Positions 1-8,748 are shown, counted from the first letter of the stretch. The stretch: DNA of 27,212 nucleotides from Thermocladium sp. UBA166 (GCA_002508315.1 DAHE01000030.1:1-27212), one strand, 5' to 3'. The notes: a model not told the origin generated them from the sequence alone. Numbers and translations are program-made.

Positions 1-110
1 CCCGTGGCCCGCCCACCATAAACCGGGCGAGGGGTTGAGGAGCGAGCCCCCGCGCTCTATCGTGGATACGTAAATGAGCGAAATGGGAGTGCTGGGATAA
101 ACGGTGCAAG
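1..110. other. GC-rich window edge, possible gene end or structured RNA
   Basis: The first 60 bases are much richer in G and C than the neighbouring genes. They contain two consecutive short inverted repeats: GCCCG (9-13 region) with CGGGC (24-28 region), then GGGG with CCCC around 32-51. In an archaeon of moderate GC this can mark a structured RNA. Alternatively, one reading frame is open from base 2 to a TAA at 71-73 (23 codons, beginning Pro-Trp-Pro), so this could be the C-terminus of a protein that starts outside the window. I cannot tell these apart and recognise no family. Confidence 0.25.
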
Positions 111-141
111 GTTTTTATTGATTGGATAGTGGGGTTCGCGC

Positions 142-987
142 GTGGCCGTCATAGAACTGGTGAGCGTAAGCAAGCGATACCGCCTATCGGAGTCCGTATA
201 CGTGGATGCATTGATCGGGGTTAACCTCAGCGTGGAGAGGGGGGAGGTAGTGGTGGTAATGGGACCGAGTGGTAGTGGGAAGACCACTCTCCTCAACATA
301 ATGGGAACCCTGGATAAGCCCACTGCTGGTAAGGTAATAATAGAGGGATTGGATGTCACGGATATGAATGAGGAGGGTTTGACCAGGTTTAGGTTGAGGA
401 GGGTTGGATTCGTCTTTCAACAATACAATCTACTCCAGAACTTAACTGCGCTGGAGAACGTGGAACTGCCCATGTTGATGAGCGGACTTTACTCCAAGGA
501 GGAGGCGGAGGCCAAGGCAAGGCTGTTGCTGGAGCTCGTGGGGGTGGGGGATAGGGCCGGAAGCAAGCCCACCCAACTATCGGGCGGCCAGCAGCAGAGG
601 GTCGCCGTCGCGCGGGCTGTGAGCATGGATCCCTCCTTCATAATAATGGATGAGCCAACGGGCGCGATAGATGCTGTCAGCGCGGCCCAGCTTTTATCGA
701 TTATACAAGCCATAAATGCCTTGGGGAAGACATTCATAATAGCCACCCACAACCCGGACGTGGCGCGGATAGGCAAGCGAATAATAACGCTGAGAAACGG
801 AAGGTTGAGCGAGGGGGGTTCCGCGGAGGTGCGGGTGGATGCCGTGGATGTTAGGAGGGCGGCTGCCGTGTATAAGAGGTGCTTGGACATAGATTTATTA
901 GTTAACAAGAGAATCGGCGCATCCAATGAGGCGGATAGGATCGAGGCCGAGCTCAGCGTTATTTCCGGCATTGTTGGCGGCGATTAG
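142..987 (+). CDS. ABC transporter ATP-binding protein, LolD/MacB type
   Basis: This is a cytoplasmic nucleotide-binding subunit of the family that powers MacB/LolCDE/FtsX-like exporters and lipoprotein or surface-protein machines. Visible motifs are Walker A GPSGSGKTT (about residues 41-49), Q-loop FQQYNLL (Q93), signature LSGGQQQR (146-153), Walker B FIIMDEPTGAID (167-178) and the switch histidine in ATHNPD (about 202). The start is a GTG; a TATA-like box at 111-119 lies about 27 bp upstream, implying a leaderless mRNA. At 281 aa it is longer than the usual 220-240 aa because of a C-terminal extension of about 55 residues with no motif I recognise. The last 62 bp overlap the next gene in another frame, suggesting coupled expression. 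No FtsX-like permease is visible; it may lie before the window. Confidence 0.93.
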   Translation: MAVIELVSVSKRYRLSESVYVDALIGVNLSVERGEVVVVMGPSGSGKTTLLNIMGTLDKPTAGKVIIEGLDVTDMNEEGLTRFRLRRVGFVFQQYNLLQNLTALENVELPMLMSGLYSKEEAEAKARLLLELVGVGDRAGSKPTQLSGGQQQRVAVARAVSMDPSFIIMDEPTGAIDAVSAAQLLSIIQAINALGKTFIIATHNPDVARIGKRIITLRNGRLSEGGSAEVRVDAVDVRRAAAVYKRCLDIDLLVNKRIGASNEADRIEAELSVISGIVGGD

Positions 988-3046
988 CGCAGCGCTGGTG
1001 CTGCACGCGGGCTTTTCAATAACGTACACGGTTAATTACCAAGTCACTTACTCCCCCGGTCAGGGAGCCAGCGCATCCATAATATACACGGCGCAGGCCG
1101 TCAGCAATTCCAGCTATCCCCAGCAATTGATAATAGGCTTCAAACTGCCTCCGTATTCCACGATAACGTACTCCAGCGGTAATTCCACTGCAAGCGGCGA
1201 CGTAATATATTGGAACATAACCGTGCCAGCGTATGGGGAGGCAAGCGTTCAAGTCCAGTTCACCAATCCGCTCTACTCCATAAACATAGCTAACTTGAAT
1301 CAAGCGCTGCTGGTGAACTCCACATCATACGATTCCTCGATAATAAATGGGGGCAATGGTACCCTGATTCAATTGTATCTGGGATTGATGAATAAGGCAC
1401 CCGTCCCTCCCACTAACAGCATCTATTTGGTTAAGCAGGACGGCGTGGCCTACTCATACACTCAAATCCCAAGCGGGTTCGCAACGCTTGGCTCCACAAG
1501 CTTGGTTTACTGGCAATCATCCGGCAATTATAATCTAACCGTGGATTATAGAGTAACTAATTTAGGGCCGTGGAGGAGCATAAGGCTTCAGCCCGTGGTG
1601 ATAGTATCCACCTTGGACACCGGGCTTTACTCGGAGTACCTATCCCAAGCCATAGCCAAACTTAACTCCACAATTGCTCAATTAAGCAGTTATGGAAAGT
1701 ATAATGACTTATTGAGTAACTCCACGAAGCTGCTGACGGAGCTCTACGATCTATCTACAATGCTTAACTACACAGCCAACATCTTCAGATTCTCCGCTGT
1801 GCAAGTGAATGAAACCACTGCGATAGAGCGGTTGATCCAACTGCAGGCTGAGGAGCTCAAGGGGGCAGTTCAGCTTGAGTATTCCGCCCTTTACCAATTG
1901 AATTATACCGTGCCCCAGCTCAGGGAGGCAGTGTTGCACGTGATGAGTAATGTGAGCAATATAATACGGGAGATAAACACGCTTCAGAGGGAGGGCACGT
2001 CCGATATAATATACGCATACGGGGTAGTGAACTCAGCCAACTCCACCCTGGCCAATGCTCAATTCTCGCTAAAGCAATTATCGGCTACCGTGAACACGCA
2101 ATACAATGCGCTGTACTCCACATACCTCAACATAACGTCGGAGCTGGATTACTTGGAGACATTGATAAACGAGAGCAATATAAACTCAACTCAACGATTA
2201 GCCATGCTGGCAGCGATCTCGGCGGCCAAGACCTCCATATCCACCACGCTGGGCCTATTGCTAACGGAGCTGGGAGGAGTTAGGCAGAACATAGCCATAA
2301 CCAACGCCGAGCTGAGCACGATGGAGGCGGAGCTGACCGGCGTGGGCAATCAATTGAGCCAACGTGGGGCGCAGCTCACATCGACTTTAACCAACATAAG
2401 CGACTCCCTCTCCAGCGCGAATTCCTCCCTCTTCATACTATACAAGGCCCTCGGTGCAACTCAAAGGGCATTAAATTCATCGCTGGCATCGCTTCACGGC
2501 GCGTTAGTCAACGCTACAAATGCCGTGGGGCTGGCAACGCCCGTGTACGGAAATTCAACCGCGGATTCCGCTGCATTGATGAGGAGCGCGGAGGAGTTAA
2601 GCAATGCTTCCCTGGAGGCACTCAGGATGTACTTCAACGTTAGCGAGACCCTACTTAATCTAAAGCTGGCCATAAATGAATCCATAGGAAGCGAAAGAGC
2701 TAACGCCTCGTTATCCATGGCTAGGTACGAGTATGAATTGGAGAGCCTGACCGGGCTTCAAAGGGAGCTGGAGAGCTATCTAGTGATCAATACCACAACT
2801 CCATACTCATTAGACGTGGTGGTGACTCAATCATTCATAATAAATCTCCCGGCAGTGGTTGATGAAAATGCATTGCTCTCCTTAATCAATTCCACCAACT
2901 TAACAGCTCCACAGGTCTCCCGAGGCGGCGGGGTAACAAGGATTGGAGCGGAAGTGGCCGCGGGCTTGGCGGCGGGATCCGCCGCTGCCTTGATCATGGC
3001 TTTGACCTACGTGGGCCGCCGCGGTCATAAAGGGCCTTGGATATGA
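926..3046 (+). CDS. Large exported surface protein with coiled-coil stalk and C-terminal membrane anchor
   Basis: A 706-residue protein with a positively charged N-terminus and a hydrophobic signal or anchor at about 11-30. A beta-rich region (about 31-230) is rich in Ser, Thr, Asn and Tyr and recalls the COG1361-type domains of archaeal surface proteins. Then comes a long, predominantly helical region (about 235-620) with heptad-like spacing of Leu and Ile. A C-terminal hydrophobic segment (about 670-695, Ala/Gly-rich) is followed by the basic tail GRRGHKGPWI. Many Asn-X-Ser/Thr sites suggest N-glycosylation outside the cell. It starts inside the preceding ABC ATPase gene, so the two are probably translated together; the protein may be the extracellular arm of that transporter or a surface stalk. 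Its last 53 bp overlap thymidylate kinase on the opposite strand. No catalytic motif is seen and its function is unknown. Confidence 0.8.
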   Translation: MRRIGSRPSSALFPALLAAISAALVLHAGFSITYTVNYQVTYSPGQGASASIIYTAQAVSNSSYPQQLIIGFKLPPYSTITYSSGNSTASGDVIYWNITVPAYGEASVQVQFTNPLYSINIANLNQALLVNSTSYDSSIINGGNGTLIQLYLGLMNKAPVPPTNSIYLVKQDGVAYSYTQIPSGFATLGSTSLVYWQSSGNYNLTVDYRVTNLGPWRSIRLQPVVIVSTLDTGLYSEYLSQAIAKLNSTIAQLSSYGKYNDLLSNSTKLLTELYDLSTMLNYTANIFRFSAVQVNETTAIERLIQLQAEELKGAVQLEYSALYQLNYTVPQLREAVLHVMSNVSNIIREINTLQREGTSDIIYAYGVVNSANSTLANAQFSLKQLSATVNTQYNALYSTYLNITSELDYLETLINESNINSTQRLAMLAAISAAKTSISTTLGLLLTELGGVRQNIAITNAELSTMEAELTGVGNQLSQRGAQLTSTLTNISDSLSSANSSLFILYKALGATQRALNSSLASLHGALVNATNAVGLATPVYGNSTADSAALMRSAEELSNASLEALRMYFNVSETLLNLKLAINESIGSERANASLSMARYEYELESLTGLQRELESYLVINTTTPYSLDVVVTQSFIINLPAVVDENALLSLINSTNLTAPQVSRGGGVTRIGAEVAAGLAAGSAAALIMALTYVGRRGHKGPWI

Positions 3047-3617
3047 TGCTCACCACGTCCAAGGTAACTTCCTCCGGTCTCTTGGATGCATCCACCACCT
3101 CATATCCATTCTCACGAGCCCTCTCCAGGAATATGTTCCTCACCTTCTCCAGCACGGCCTTTCTCTCGAATACTTCCAAGTCTCCCCTCCTCTCCAACCT
3201 CCGCATTGCTTCATCAACATCTAAGTCAAGTATTATCACAATATCCGATCGAGGGATGTATTTATGCAAATTTATTAACCAATCCATGGACAGGCCAAGG
3301 GCGCCTTGATAGGCTATTGTGGACTCCATGTATCTCTCGCTGATGACTACGTCGTTGACGGCCAGGGCCGGGGATACCTCGGTCATGTAATGCATCGTTC
3401 TATCCGCGGCGAAGAGCAGCGCGTAAATGGATGGGTGAGGCATCCGCGTCTCCTTCTTGAGAGCCCATGATCGTATCAGTCTCCCCACCTCGCTGTTGGA
3501 GGGCTCCTTTGTGGCGTATGTGGAGAAGCCCATTTCCCTCAGCTTGGAGGTCGTCGAGGAGACTATTGTTGACTTACCGCTTCCATCTATGCCTTCTATT
3601 GTGACGAATATGCCCAT
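2994..3617 (-). CDS. tmk: Thymidylate kinase (dTMP kinase)
   Basis: It phosphorylates dTMP to dTDP with ATP in dTTP synthesis. The P-loop GIDGSGKST is near the N-terminus, followed by a KEPS segment (the usual REP position), the AADRTMHY segment (DRx motif, nucleotide-binding) and SERYMESTIAYQG, all characteristic of the family. A LID-like segment RRLERRGDLE follows. I chose the ATG at 3615-3617 (MGIFVTIEG) over an upstream ATG at 3680: the family begins just before the P-loop, and a TATA-like box at 3639-3646 lies about 26 bp upstream of this ATG. That gives 207 aa, normal for Tmk. The 3' end overlaps the convergent surface-protein gene by 53 bp. The upstream side faces the inositol phosphate synthase promoter. 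Confidence 0.93.
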   Translation of the reverse strand: MGIFVTIEGIDGSGKSTIVSSTTSKLREMGFSTYATKEPSNSEVGRLIRSWALKKETRMPHPSIYALLFAADRTMHYMTEVSPALAVNDVVISERYMESTIAYQGALGLSMDWLINLHKYIPRSDIVIILDLDVDEAMRRLERRGDLEVFERKAVLEKVRNIFLERARENGYEVVDASKRPEEVTLDVVSIISKALYDRGGPRRSKP

Positions 3618-3660
3618 CCCCACGGATGCTACGCCCGGGTTTTTAGGTTTGGGTTCGATA

Positions 3661-3700
3661 TTAACGGCCATTAATAGCAAAATTTATTAACAGCCGTTAA
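3661..3700 (+). promoter_or_regulatory. TATA box flanked by an 8-bp inverted repeat (candidate operator)
   Basis: A TATA-like AATTTATTA (3681-3689) lies about 30 bp before the inositol phosphate synthase ATG. It is bracketed by perfect arms TTAACGGC (3661-3668) and GCCGTTAA (3693-3700). The geometry, one arm upstream and one downstream of TATA, is what an archaeal repressor site could look like. The repeat is seen; its function is inferred. Confidence 0.55.
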
Positions 3701-3714
3701 TATATTGGGAATCC

Positions 3715-4782
3715 ATGAAATCCAATATAAAGGTAGCCATAGCGGGCGTGGGCAACTGCGCATCCGCGTTGGTTCAAGGCGTTACTTACTACTCTCAAAG
3801 AGAGGAGGAGCCGACGGGCGTGGCCTATAAGTCCATAAATGGCTACAAGATCCAAGACATAAAATTCGTGGCTGCATTCGACGTTGATGCCAGAAAGGTA
3901 GGAAAGGACCTGGGAGAGGCCATATTTGCCCCTCCTAATAACGCATATAGGGTAATCGATGTGGGAAAGGTAGGCGTATCCGTCAAGGCCGGCCCGCTGT
4001 TGGATGGCATAACGCCTGAACTCAGGAACAGCGTGGTGCCCACAGTGGAGGGGGGCTTAGATGATGTTGTCGAGGAATTGAAGACAAGCGACGCCCAGAT
4101 ATTGATTAGCTACTTGCCCACGGGATCCCAAAAGGCAAGCGAGGCATACGCAGAGGCGGCTCTCAAGGCTGGAGCGGCCTACATAAACGCAATGCCATCC
4201 CAAATAGCCGTATCGAGGGAGTGGCAGGAAAAATTCAAGGAAGCAGGCCTGCCATTGCTGGGCGATGACATACAGAACCAAATAGGGGCGACGGTCTTGC
4301 ACAAGACCCTGGTGCACCTACTGGAGATCAGGGGCGTTAAGATAGTGGATACCTATCAAATAAACGTGGGGGGGACGCCCGATTTCCTGAATCTATCGTA
4401 TAGAAAGGGCCAGAAGGAAAAGACCAAGACGGAGGCTGTAAAGAGGATGGCAGAGGATCAGCAATTCGATGCGTATATATCGCCGGTTGCGTACATACCG
4501 TTCCTGAAGAGCAGGAAAATAGCCCATACCTTAATAGAGGCGCAAGGCCTTGCGGGAGTGCCGGTCAGAATGGAGGTAATGCTGGAAGTGCATGATCCGT
4601 GGAACAACGCCGGCATAACGGTGGATGTATTGAGGCTAACCAAGCTTGCCCTTGATAGGGAGGTAGGCGGTCCCTTGTATAGCGTTGCTGCATGGGCATT
4701 CAAGAACCCGCCAATACATGCCCCACCCGACGTGGCTAAGGCATGGGTTGATGATTTCATAGATGGAAAACGCGAAAAGTAA
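3715..4782 (+). CDS. ino1: myo-Inositol-1-phosphate synthase
   Basis: It converts glucose 6-phosphate to inositol phosphate with bound NAD. In archaea the product feeds archaetidylinositol lipid headgroups and, in some hyperthermophiles, the solute di-myo-inositol phosphate. The dinucleotide-binding GVGNCASAL is at residues 11-19, and the family's active-site block GDDIQNQIGAT is at about 183-193. The conserved region RKIAHTLIEAQG (267-278) with EVHDPWNNAG (291-300) follows. The length, 355 aa, matches the archaeal/actinobacterial form of the enzyme. It is transcribed alone behind a palindrome-flanked promoter and is probably leaderless. No dedicated DIP synthase neighbour is visible, so lipid headgroup synthesis is the safer guess for its role. 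Confidence 0.95.
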   Translation: MKSNIKVAIAGVGNCASALVQGVTYYSQREEEPTGVAYKSINGYKIQDIKFVAAFDVDARKVGKDLGEAIFAPPNNAYRVIDVGKVGVSVKAGPLLDGITPELRNSVVPTVEGGLDDVVEELKTSDAQILISYLPTGSQKASEAYAEAALKAGAAYINAMPSQIAVSREWQEKFKEAGLPLLGDDIQNQIGATVLHKTLVHLLEIRGVKIVDTYQINVGGTPDFLNLSYRKGQKEKTKTEAVKRMAEDQQFDAYISPVAYIPFLKSRKIAHTLIEAQGLAGVPVRMEVMLEVHDPWNNAGITVDVLRLTKLALDREVGGPLYSVAAWAFKNPPIHAPPDVAKAWVDDFIDGKREK

Positions 4783-4873
4783 TAGAAAAACATTGACCCC
4801 ACACTGACCCCCGGAAGGGCTTCTTAGACGGGAATGCAAGAAAAGATTAAAATAAACCACTCACGCTCAGCGC

Positions 4874-5947
4874 ATGATTAAGCAAAAATTGGACTCCATG
4901 CTTAAATTAATAGACGAAGAGGGGGCTGATGAATTAGTATTAACTGATCCTCATGACATGGGTTATCTGCTGGGCTATGAGGATGCATTCGCCGCAATAG
5001 TTACCAGGGACTCCATCACCGTCATAGCGCCGGTGCTCGACTACTACAGGGCAAGGGAGATATTGGGAAGCGATGTAACTGTGCTGGGCTACGCCTCATA
5101 TAAAATAAGCGCTCCCGATGATATAAAAATGATAGATAGGGAGGAATTGATGGATATGTTGATAGGGGGAGGAAATAAGGTAATAGAGGTAGATGATGCA
5201 AGGAATTGGTTGATAAGCGAGGTGAGAAGCAAGGCGCCTAATGCAGCTATAATAGATGTCCGCGAAAGGGTCCTGGATATTAGGAGCGTCAAAACACAAC
5301 AGGAGTTGGATCTCATGAGGAAGGCCGCCAAGATAACCCTGGAGTCCCTCAGCAATGCGCTGGAGGAGGGATTGCACGGCAGGAGGGAGCGGGACGTAGC
5401 AGCATCTATTTATAGGCACATGATAGAAAAAGGAAGCGATGGAGTCGCATTCGAGCCCATAATAGGATCGGGAAGAAACGGAGCGAAGCCTCATCACACC
5501 TACAGCGATAAGATAATAGACAAGACTGAGGCAGTGGTGATAGATATAGGTGCCAGGTATAGGCTATATTGCGCCGATATCACCAGAACCATGCTATTGG
5601 AGGAGAGCGATAAATTCGCAATGGATGTATATCGTGCCGTTAAGGATGCCCACGATCAAGCCATAAAGGCCGTGAAGCCGGGGGTAAAGGCTAGGGATGT
5701 GGATGCCGTGGCAAGGAAAGTGCTGGAAGAGTATGGATTCTCCAAGTACTTCATGCATAGCTTAGGCCACGGAGTGGGGGTAGAAGTTCACGAGAAACCA
5801 TTCGTAAGTCAAAGCAGTGATGATGTGCTCCACGAGAACCAAGTGATAACCATAGAGCCCGGCGTCTACATACGGGATAGAGTGGGGGTCAGAATAGAGG
5901 ATATGATCCTCATCACATCATCTGGCGCGGAAGTGATGTCGAAGTGA
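4874..5947 (+). CDS. pepQ: M24-family metallopeptidase, Xaa-Pro dipeptidase/aminopeptidase type
   Basis: A cytoplasmic peptidase expected to cleave Xaa-Pro bonds during peptide turnover. It has an N-terminal creatinase-like domain (about 1-130) and a C-terminal pita-bread domain. The five metal ligands of the family are all visible: D224 (VVIDIGA), D235 (CADITRT), H299 (HSLGHGVG), E328 (TIEPGVY) and E342 (VRIEDM). The substrate-site histidines are at 207-208 (PHHTYS). At 357 aa the length is normal. A TATA-like ATTAAAATAAA at 4846-4856 lies about 24 bp before the ATG, so it appears to have its own promoter separate from the inositol phosphate synthase. Dipeptidase versus aminopeptidase cannot be decided from sequence alone. 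Confidence 0.93.
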   Translation: MIKQKLDSMLKLIDEEGADELVLTDPHDMGYLLGYEDAFAAIVTRDSITVIAPVLDYYRAREILGSDVTVLGYASYKISAPDDIKMIDREELMDMLIGGGNKVIEVDDARNWLISEVRSKAPNAAIIDVRERVLDIRSVKTQQELDLMRKAAKITLESLSNALEEGLHGRRERDVAASIYRHMIEKGSDGVAFEPIIGSGRNGAKPHHTYSDKIIDKTEAVVIDIGARYRLYCADITRTMLLEESDKFAMDVYRAVKDAHDQAIKAVKPGVKARDVDAVARKVLEEYGFSKYFMHSLGHGVGVEVHEKPFVSQSSDDVLHENQVITIEPGVYIRDRVGVRIEDMILITSSGAEVMSK

Positions 5948-6051
5948 ACTGCCGCTTCTCCTAGTTTCCTATTAAGGAGGAATCATCTAGCCCAGAAACC
6001 GGGGCGCAACAAAACAATTCAAAGTTGGGCCTATCCTATTTATTTTAATCC

Positions 6052-6339
6052 TTACTGCTTCTTCTCGAGAACTATCTCTATTGCAGCGACGTTCCTGTCC
6101 TTGCCGCCTTGCCCCTGAACTCTATCGCTGGATATCCTTGTCTCCTTTATATCGACTTGGCCTTGAAGGAACCTATCCCTTACCATTATGGCGGCGGACA
6201 CTGCCCTAGCTATAGCTCCGCCCCTTGCCTTCAAGGTAACCCTCTTGCTGCCTTGGTTGAACTGCATCACCGTTGCTATTACGTAGTTCGTGGTTGGTTT
6301 CTTTCCTACCAGTATCGTAGCTTCTTGTGGAGACGCCAT
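6052..6339 (-). CDS. albA: Alba-family nucleic-acid-binding chromatin protein
   Basis: An abundant dimeric protein that coats DNA and RNA in Crenarchaeota. The opening TILVGKKPTTNYVIATVMQF, the Lys-rich RVTLKARGGAIARAVSAA stretch with its conserved GxAIxRAV core, and the C-terminal beta hairpin ending EIVLEKKQ are typical. The acetylated Lys region of Alba corresponds to VGKKPTTN. I chose the ATG at 6337-6339 (MASPQEATI), giving 95 aa, the usual size. The frame is open further upstream, but those residues do not match the family. A TATA-like GCTTTAAAAGGG (complement of about 6367-6378) stands about 33 bp upstream. The gene is alone and convergent with the M24 peptidase. Confidence 0.95.
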   Translation of the reverse strand: MASPQEATILVGKKPTTNYVIATVMQFNQGSKRVTLKARGGAIARAVSAAIMVRDRFLQGQVDIKETRISSDRVQGQGGKDRNVAAIEIVLEKKQ

Positions 6340-6525
6340 ATGCTGTCCACTCTCTCCTACCCATAACCCTTTTAAAGCATTGCGTTCCAAATCGACGCCT
6401 AAAGCCTTATCAATGATGGAACAATGCGGCCCTAAACTGCTTTTCAATCAATTATGTAGTATAATAGTCCCTTAGAAAAATACATATTAATCCCTAGCCT
6501 GAAATGGCCGCCATCAATTAAGGAA

Positions 6526-7050
6526 TCAGCTGTGGGCATTTGCCGCAGAGTATATCATATACATTCCCAATCCCTTTATGGCGTCCCCTATCATCGGTAT
6601 CACGACTAGCTTGGGAGATATGAGCACGGATAGTATGGAAATCACGAATATGCTCATGCCCACCACAAATACGTCCGTCCAAGGCTTGCTAAACTCCCTG
6701 AAATCCATTCTCAACAATACTCCCGTGACCTCCTCTATTATGTAAGCCAGAAAAAGCGAAACTACGCCCAAGAACTCATGCATGTGGCCCCAAACCAATC
6801 CTATCACTGCCAAAATCAATGCTAAGGGAGTGGCATATCTAATGAAGCTCACCGCGTGCCTGGTTGACTTGGAATAGCCATAATAGGCCGGAAAGCCCAG
6901 CAATAACAGCACCACCAAGATGGATATATATGGCCAATCGAATATTCCATATATTCCCACGAAGTAGATAAATCCCAGCGCCACTTCTATCAACGCCGCT
7001 GCTATCACGCTCACTATTAAGGCCAGGTTCATGTGTTTGTCCGCTGCCAT
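6526..7050 (-). CDS. Polytopic membrane protein of unknown function
   Basis: A 174-residue hydrophobic protein with about five predicted membrane segments: near 9-31, 40-54, 70-88, 92-112 and 125-150, with a hydrophobic stretch at the C-terminus. Short charged loops separate them (GYSKSTRHAVSF, LLRMDFREFSKPW). I see no transporter signature or metal-binding motif beyond isolated His and Glu residues in WGHMHEF, and I do not recognise the family. The ATG at 7048-7050 is favoured because a TATA-like TTTATTAAG (complement, 7072-7080) lies about 26 bp upstream. The gene is divergent from the sugar-binding protein gene and shares its 180-bp upstream region, so co-regulation is possible but not shown. 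Confidence 0.7.
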   Translation of the reverse strand: MAADKHMNLALIVSVIAAALIEVALGFIYFVGIYGIFDWPYISILVVLLLLGFPAYYGYSKSTRHAVSFIRYATPLALILAVIGLVWGHMHEFLGVVSLFLAYIIEEVTGVLLRMDFREFSKPWTDVFVVGMSIFVISILSVLISPKLVVIPMIGDAIKGLGMYMIYSAANAHS

Positions 7051-7085
7051 AATGGCTTGGCATTGCTGTCGATTTATTAAGCGTA

Positions 7086-7206
7086 TCGCATTGAGTTATC
7101 CCAATGATCTCGCATTGAACATACAATTACAATGGTATAATATATTATTAATTACCATATATTTCAATATATATTAATGGGAATGTACTGAAAATAGGTA
7201 TTTAAA
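7086..7206. promoter_or_regulatory. AT-rich divergent control region upstream of the sugar-binding protein
   Basis: This region holds a 9-bp direct repeat TCGCATTGA (7086-7094 and 7110-7118). It also has a 27-bp inverted repeat with arms ATGGTA (7132-7137) and TACCAT (7153-7158), then a TATA-like TATTTAAAT (7199-7207) about 27 bp before the ATG at 7230. The repeats are directly visible. Their use as activator or repressor sites for the transporter is inference. Confidence 0.5.
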
Positions 7207-7229
7207 TGGGTCGTTTTCGAGGTGATACC

Positions 7230-8696
7230 ATGAGAGGAGTAAATCGTCCCCTCTTAATAACCATAGTCGTAATAGTGATCCTAGTAATAGCGATAGCCGC
7301 ATACTATGTTGGGACCAGCAAGCATCCTGTTTCCCCAACACCCTCAACGTCGACCAGCACCTCGCCGGCTGCCGTCAGCTCGTCCAACATAACCTTGACT
7401 GTGGTGACCTTCTCCGGCGAATCCGCGCAATTCATTCAATACGCTGGCAACGAGTTCCATAAGCTGCACCCCAACATATCTGTAAAGGTAATTCAAGAAC
7501 CATTCAGCAATTATATAACGGTGGAACTCACGGCCTTGGAGGCACATTCCACACAATATGACATAATTGGGTTCACCTCGACATCAGCATTGAGGGTTGC
7601 GTCGTATTTAGTCAACTTAGGTCCTTATCTCAACATGTTTAACATGAGCGACATAATACAGCCTCAAGAGGAATTTGGCGGCTTGTACTTCAACACCACC
7701 ACGGGCCAAGAGGAGTACATAGGCATTGCATACGAGACGGCGGTTTATCTGTTGGCGTATAACTCTAGCATCTTCGATAACCCCACGTTGGCCAACGAAT
7801 TCCAGTCCAAGTATGGGGTTGAGTTTAATCCCCAGACTTGGCAGAACTGGACGACCGTATTAGAGGTCGATAAATTCTTGACCAGCAACGGAATAACGAA
7901 GATGGGACTGTTAATAGATGATCATGCTGCCCACGGAATAATAGACGCGTTCCCGGCCGTATATGGATGGTTCTACGCCAAGAATTCCACGTTAAACCAG
8001 GGAAGCGTTGGGGGAGTCCCAACATTTAATATAATGTTCATGGGCAAGCCAGCTCCCGGTTGTTCCTATCCATTGCCGTCATTTAACTCCACCAGCGGAT
8101 TACAGGCATTAGAGGTTTATGGCCAGTTGGTATCATACGAGCCGCCGCCTAATGTGACTGTCGTGGAATACGATAATTTGCCCAACCTATATGAGGGAGG
8201 CGCCCCCGGCGCATTCATGTTCAGCACCCAATTGTCGTATCTCTCCCAATCCGCTTATAACCAGACGCTGGTTGCTCCGCTTCCCGGTGGGTATGCTGAG
8301 ACCGGCACTGACTTCCTGGGCATTAGCAAGTACTCCTTGCACCAGCAAGCGGCCGCGGAGTTCCTGGCCTTCTTGGTATCGCCTCAAATGCAGGAAGAGG
8401 CCTACCTCCTCTTCCATAAATTCCCCATATCCAAGACAGCAACTAACGCGTTGCTCTCCAACAGCAGCATACCGCTTCACGATAGGTTAATAATAAAGGG
8501 AATATACGAGGCTGCGCTGAATGCATGGGCTAATCCACCCAACATACCTATAACATACACTGATTTAATACCGCAATTTAATTCGCAAGTGTATAATTAC
8601 TTGCTGGGAACGGAGAGCGCCCAGGCCGCGCTGAAGCAGGCGGCTCAATCATGGACCAGCGACCTAATACAGACCTACGGCTCCTGCAGCGGTTGA
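7230..8696 (+). CDS. Membrane-anchored substrate-binding protein of a carbohydrate ABC importer
   Basis: A family 1-type (CUT1/MalE-like) extracytoplasmic solute-binding protein of 488 aa. It has an N-terminal membrane segment (PLLITIVVIVILVIAIAAYY), then a Ser/Thr/Pro linker typical of archaeal surface-anchored binding proteins, then the binding domain beginning ITLTVVTFSGESAQFIQYAG. Features such as YEGGAPGAFMFSTQ and a C-terminal helix with QAALKQAAQSW fit the family. No lipobox Cys is present, so it is likely held by its membrane segment. Asn-X-Ser/Thr sites are frequent. I chose ATG 7230 rather than ATG 7206, because the latter lies inside the TATA box; 7230 is about 27 bp downstream and also follows a GAGGTGAT Shine-Dalgarno-like stretch. 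It sits directly before the fused permease. Its sugar is not predictable. Confidence 0.92.
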   Translation: MRGVNRPLLITIVVIVILVIAIAAYYVGTSKHPVSPTPSTSTSTSPAAVSSSNITLTVVTFSGESAQFIQYAGNEFHKLHPNISVKVIQEPFSNYITVELTALEAHSTQYDIIGFTSTSALRVASYLVNLGPYLNMFNMSDIIQPQEEFGGLYFNTTTGQEEYIGIAYETAVYLLAYNSSIFDNPTLANEFQSKYGVEFNPQTWQNWTTVLEVDKFLTSNGITKMGLLIDDHAAHGIIDAFPAVYGWFYAKNSTLNQGSVGGVPTFNIMFMGKPAPGCSYPLPSFNSTSGLQALEVYGQLVSYEPPPNVTVVEYDNLPNLYEGGAPGAFMFSTQLSYLSQSAYNQTLVAPLPGGYAETGTDFLGISKYSLHQQAAAEFLAFLVSPQMQEEAYLLFHKFPISKTATNALLSNSSIPLHDRLIIKGIYEAALNAWANPPNIPITYTDLIPQFNSQVYNYLLGTESAQAALKQAAQSWTSDLIQTYGSCSG

Positions 8697-8717
8697 TGCT
8701 ATAATTTTAAAATAAAA

Positions 8718-8729
8718 CATAAAAATAAT
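8718..8729 (+). promoter_or_regulatory. TATA-like box for the fused permease gene
   Basis: CATAAAAATAAT lies about 26 bp before the permease ATG (8749) within a 52-bp extremely AT-rich gap after the binding-protein stop. It suggests an internal promoter in addition to read-through. It may also be part of the binding-protein transcript terminator region. Confidence 0.4.
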
Positions 8730-8748
8730 CATTTTATGGGTCATTACA

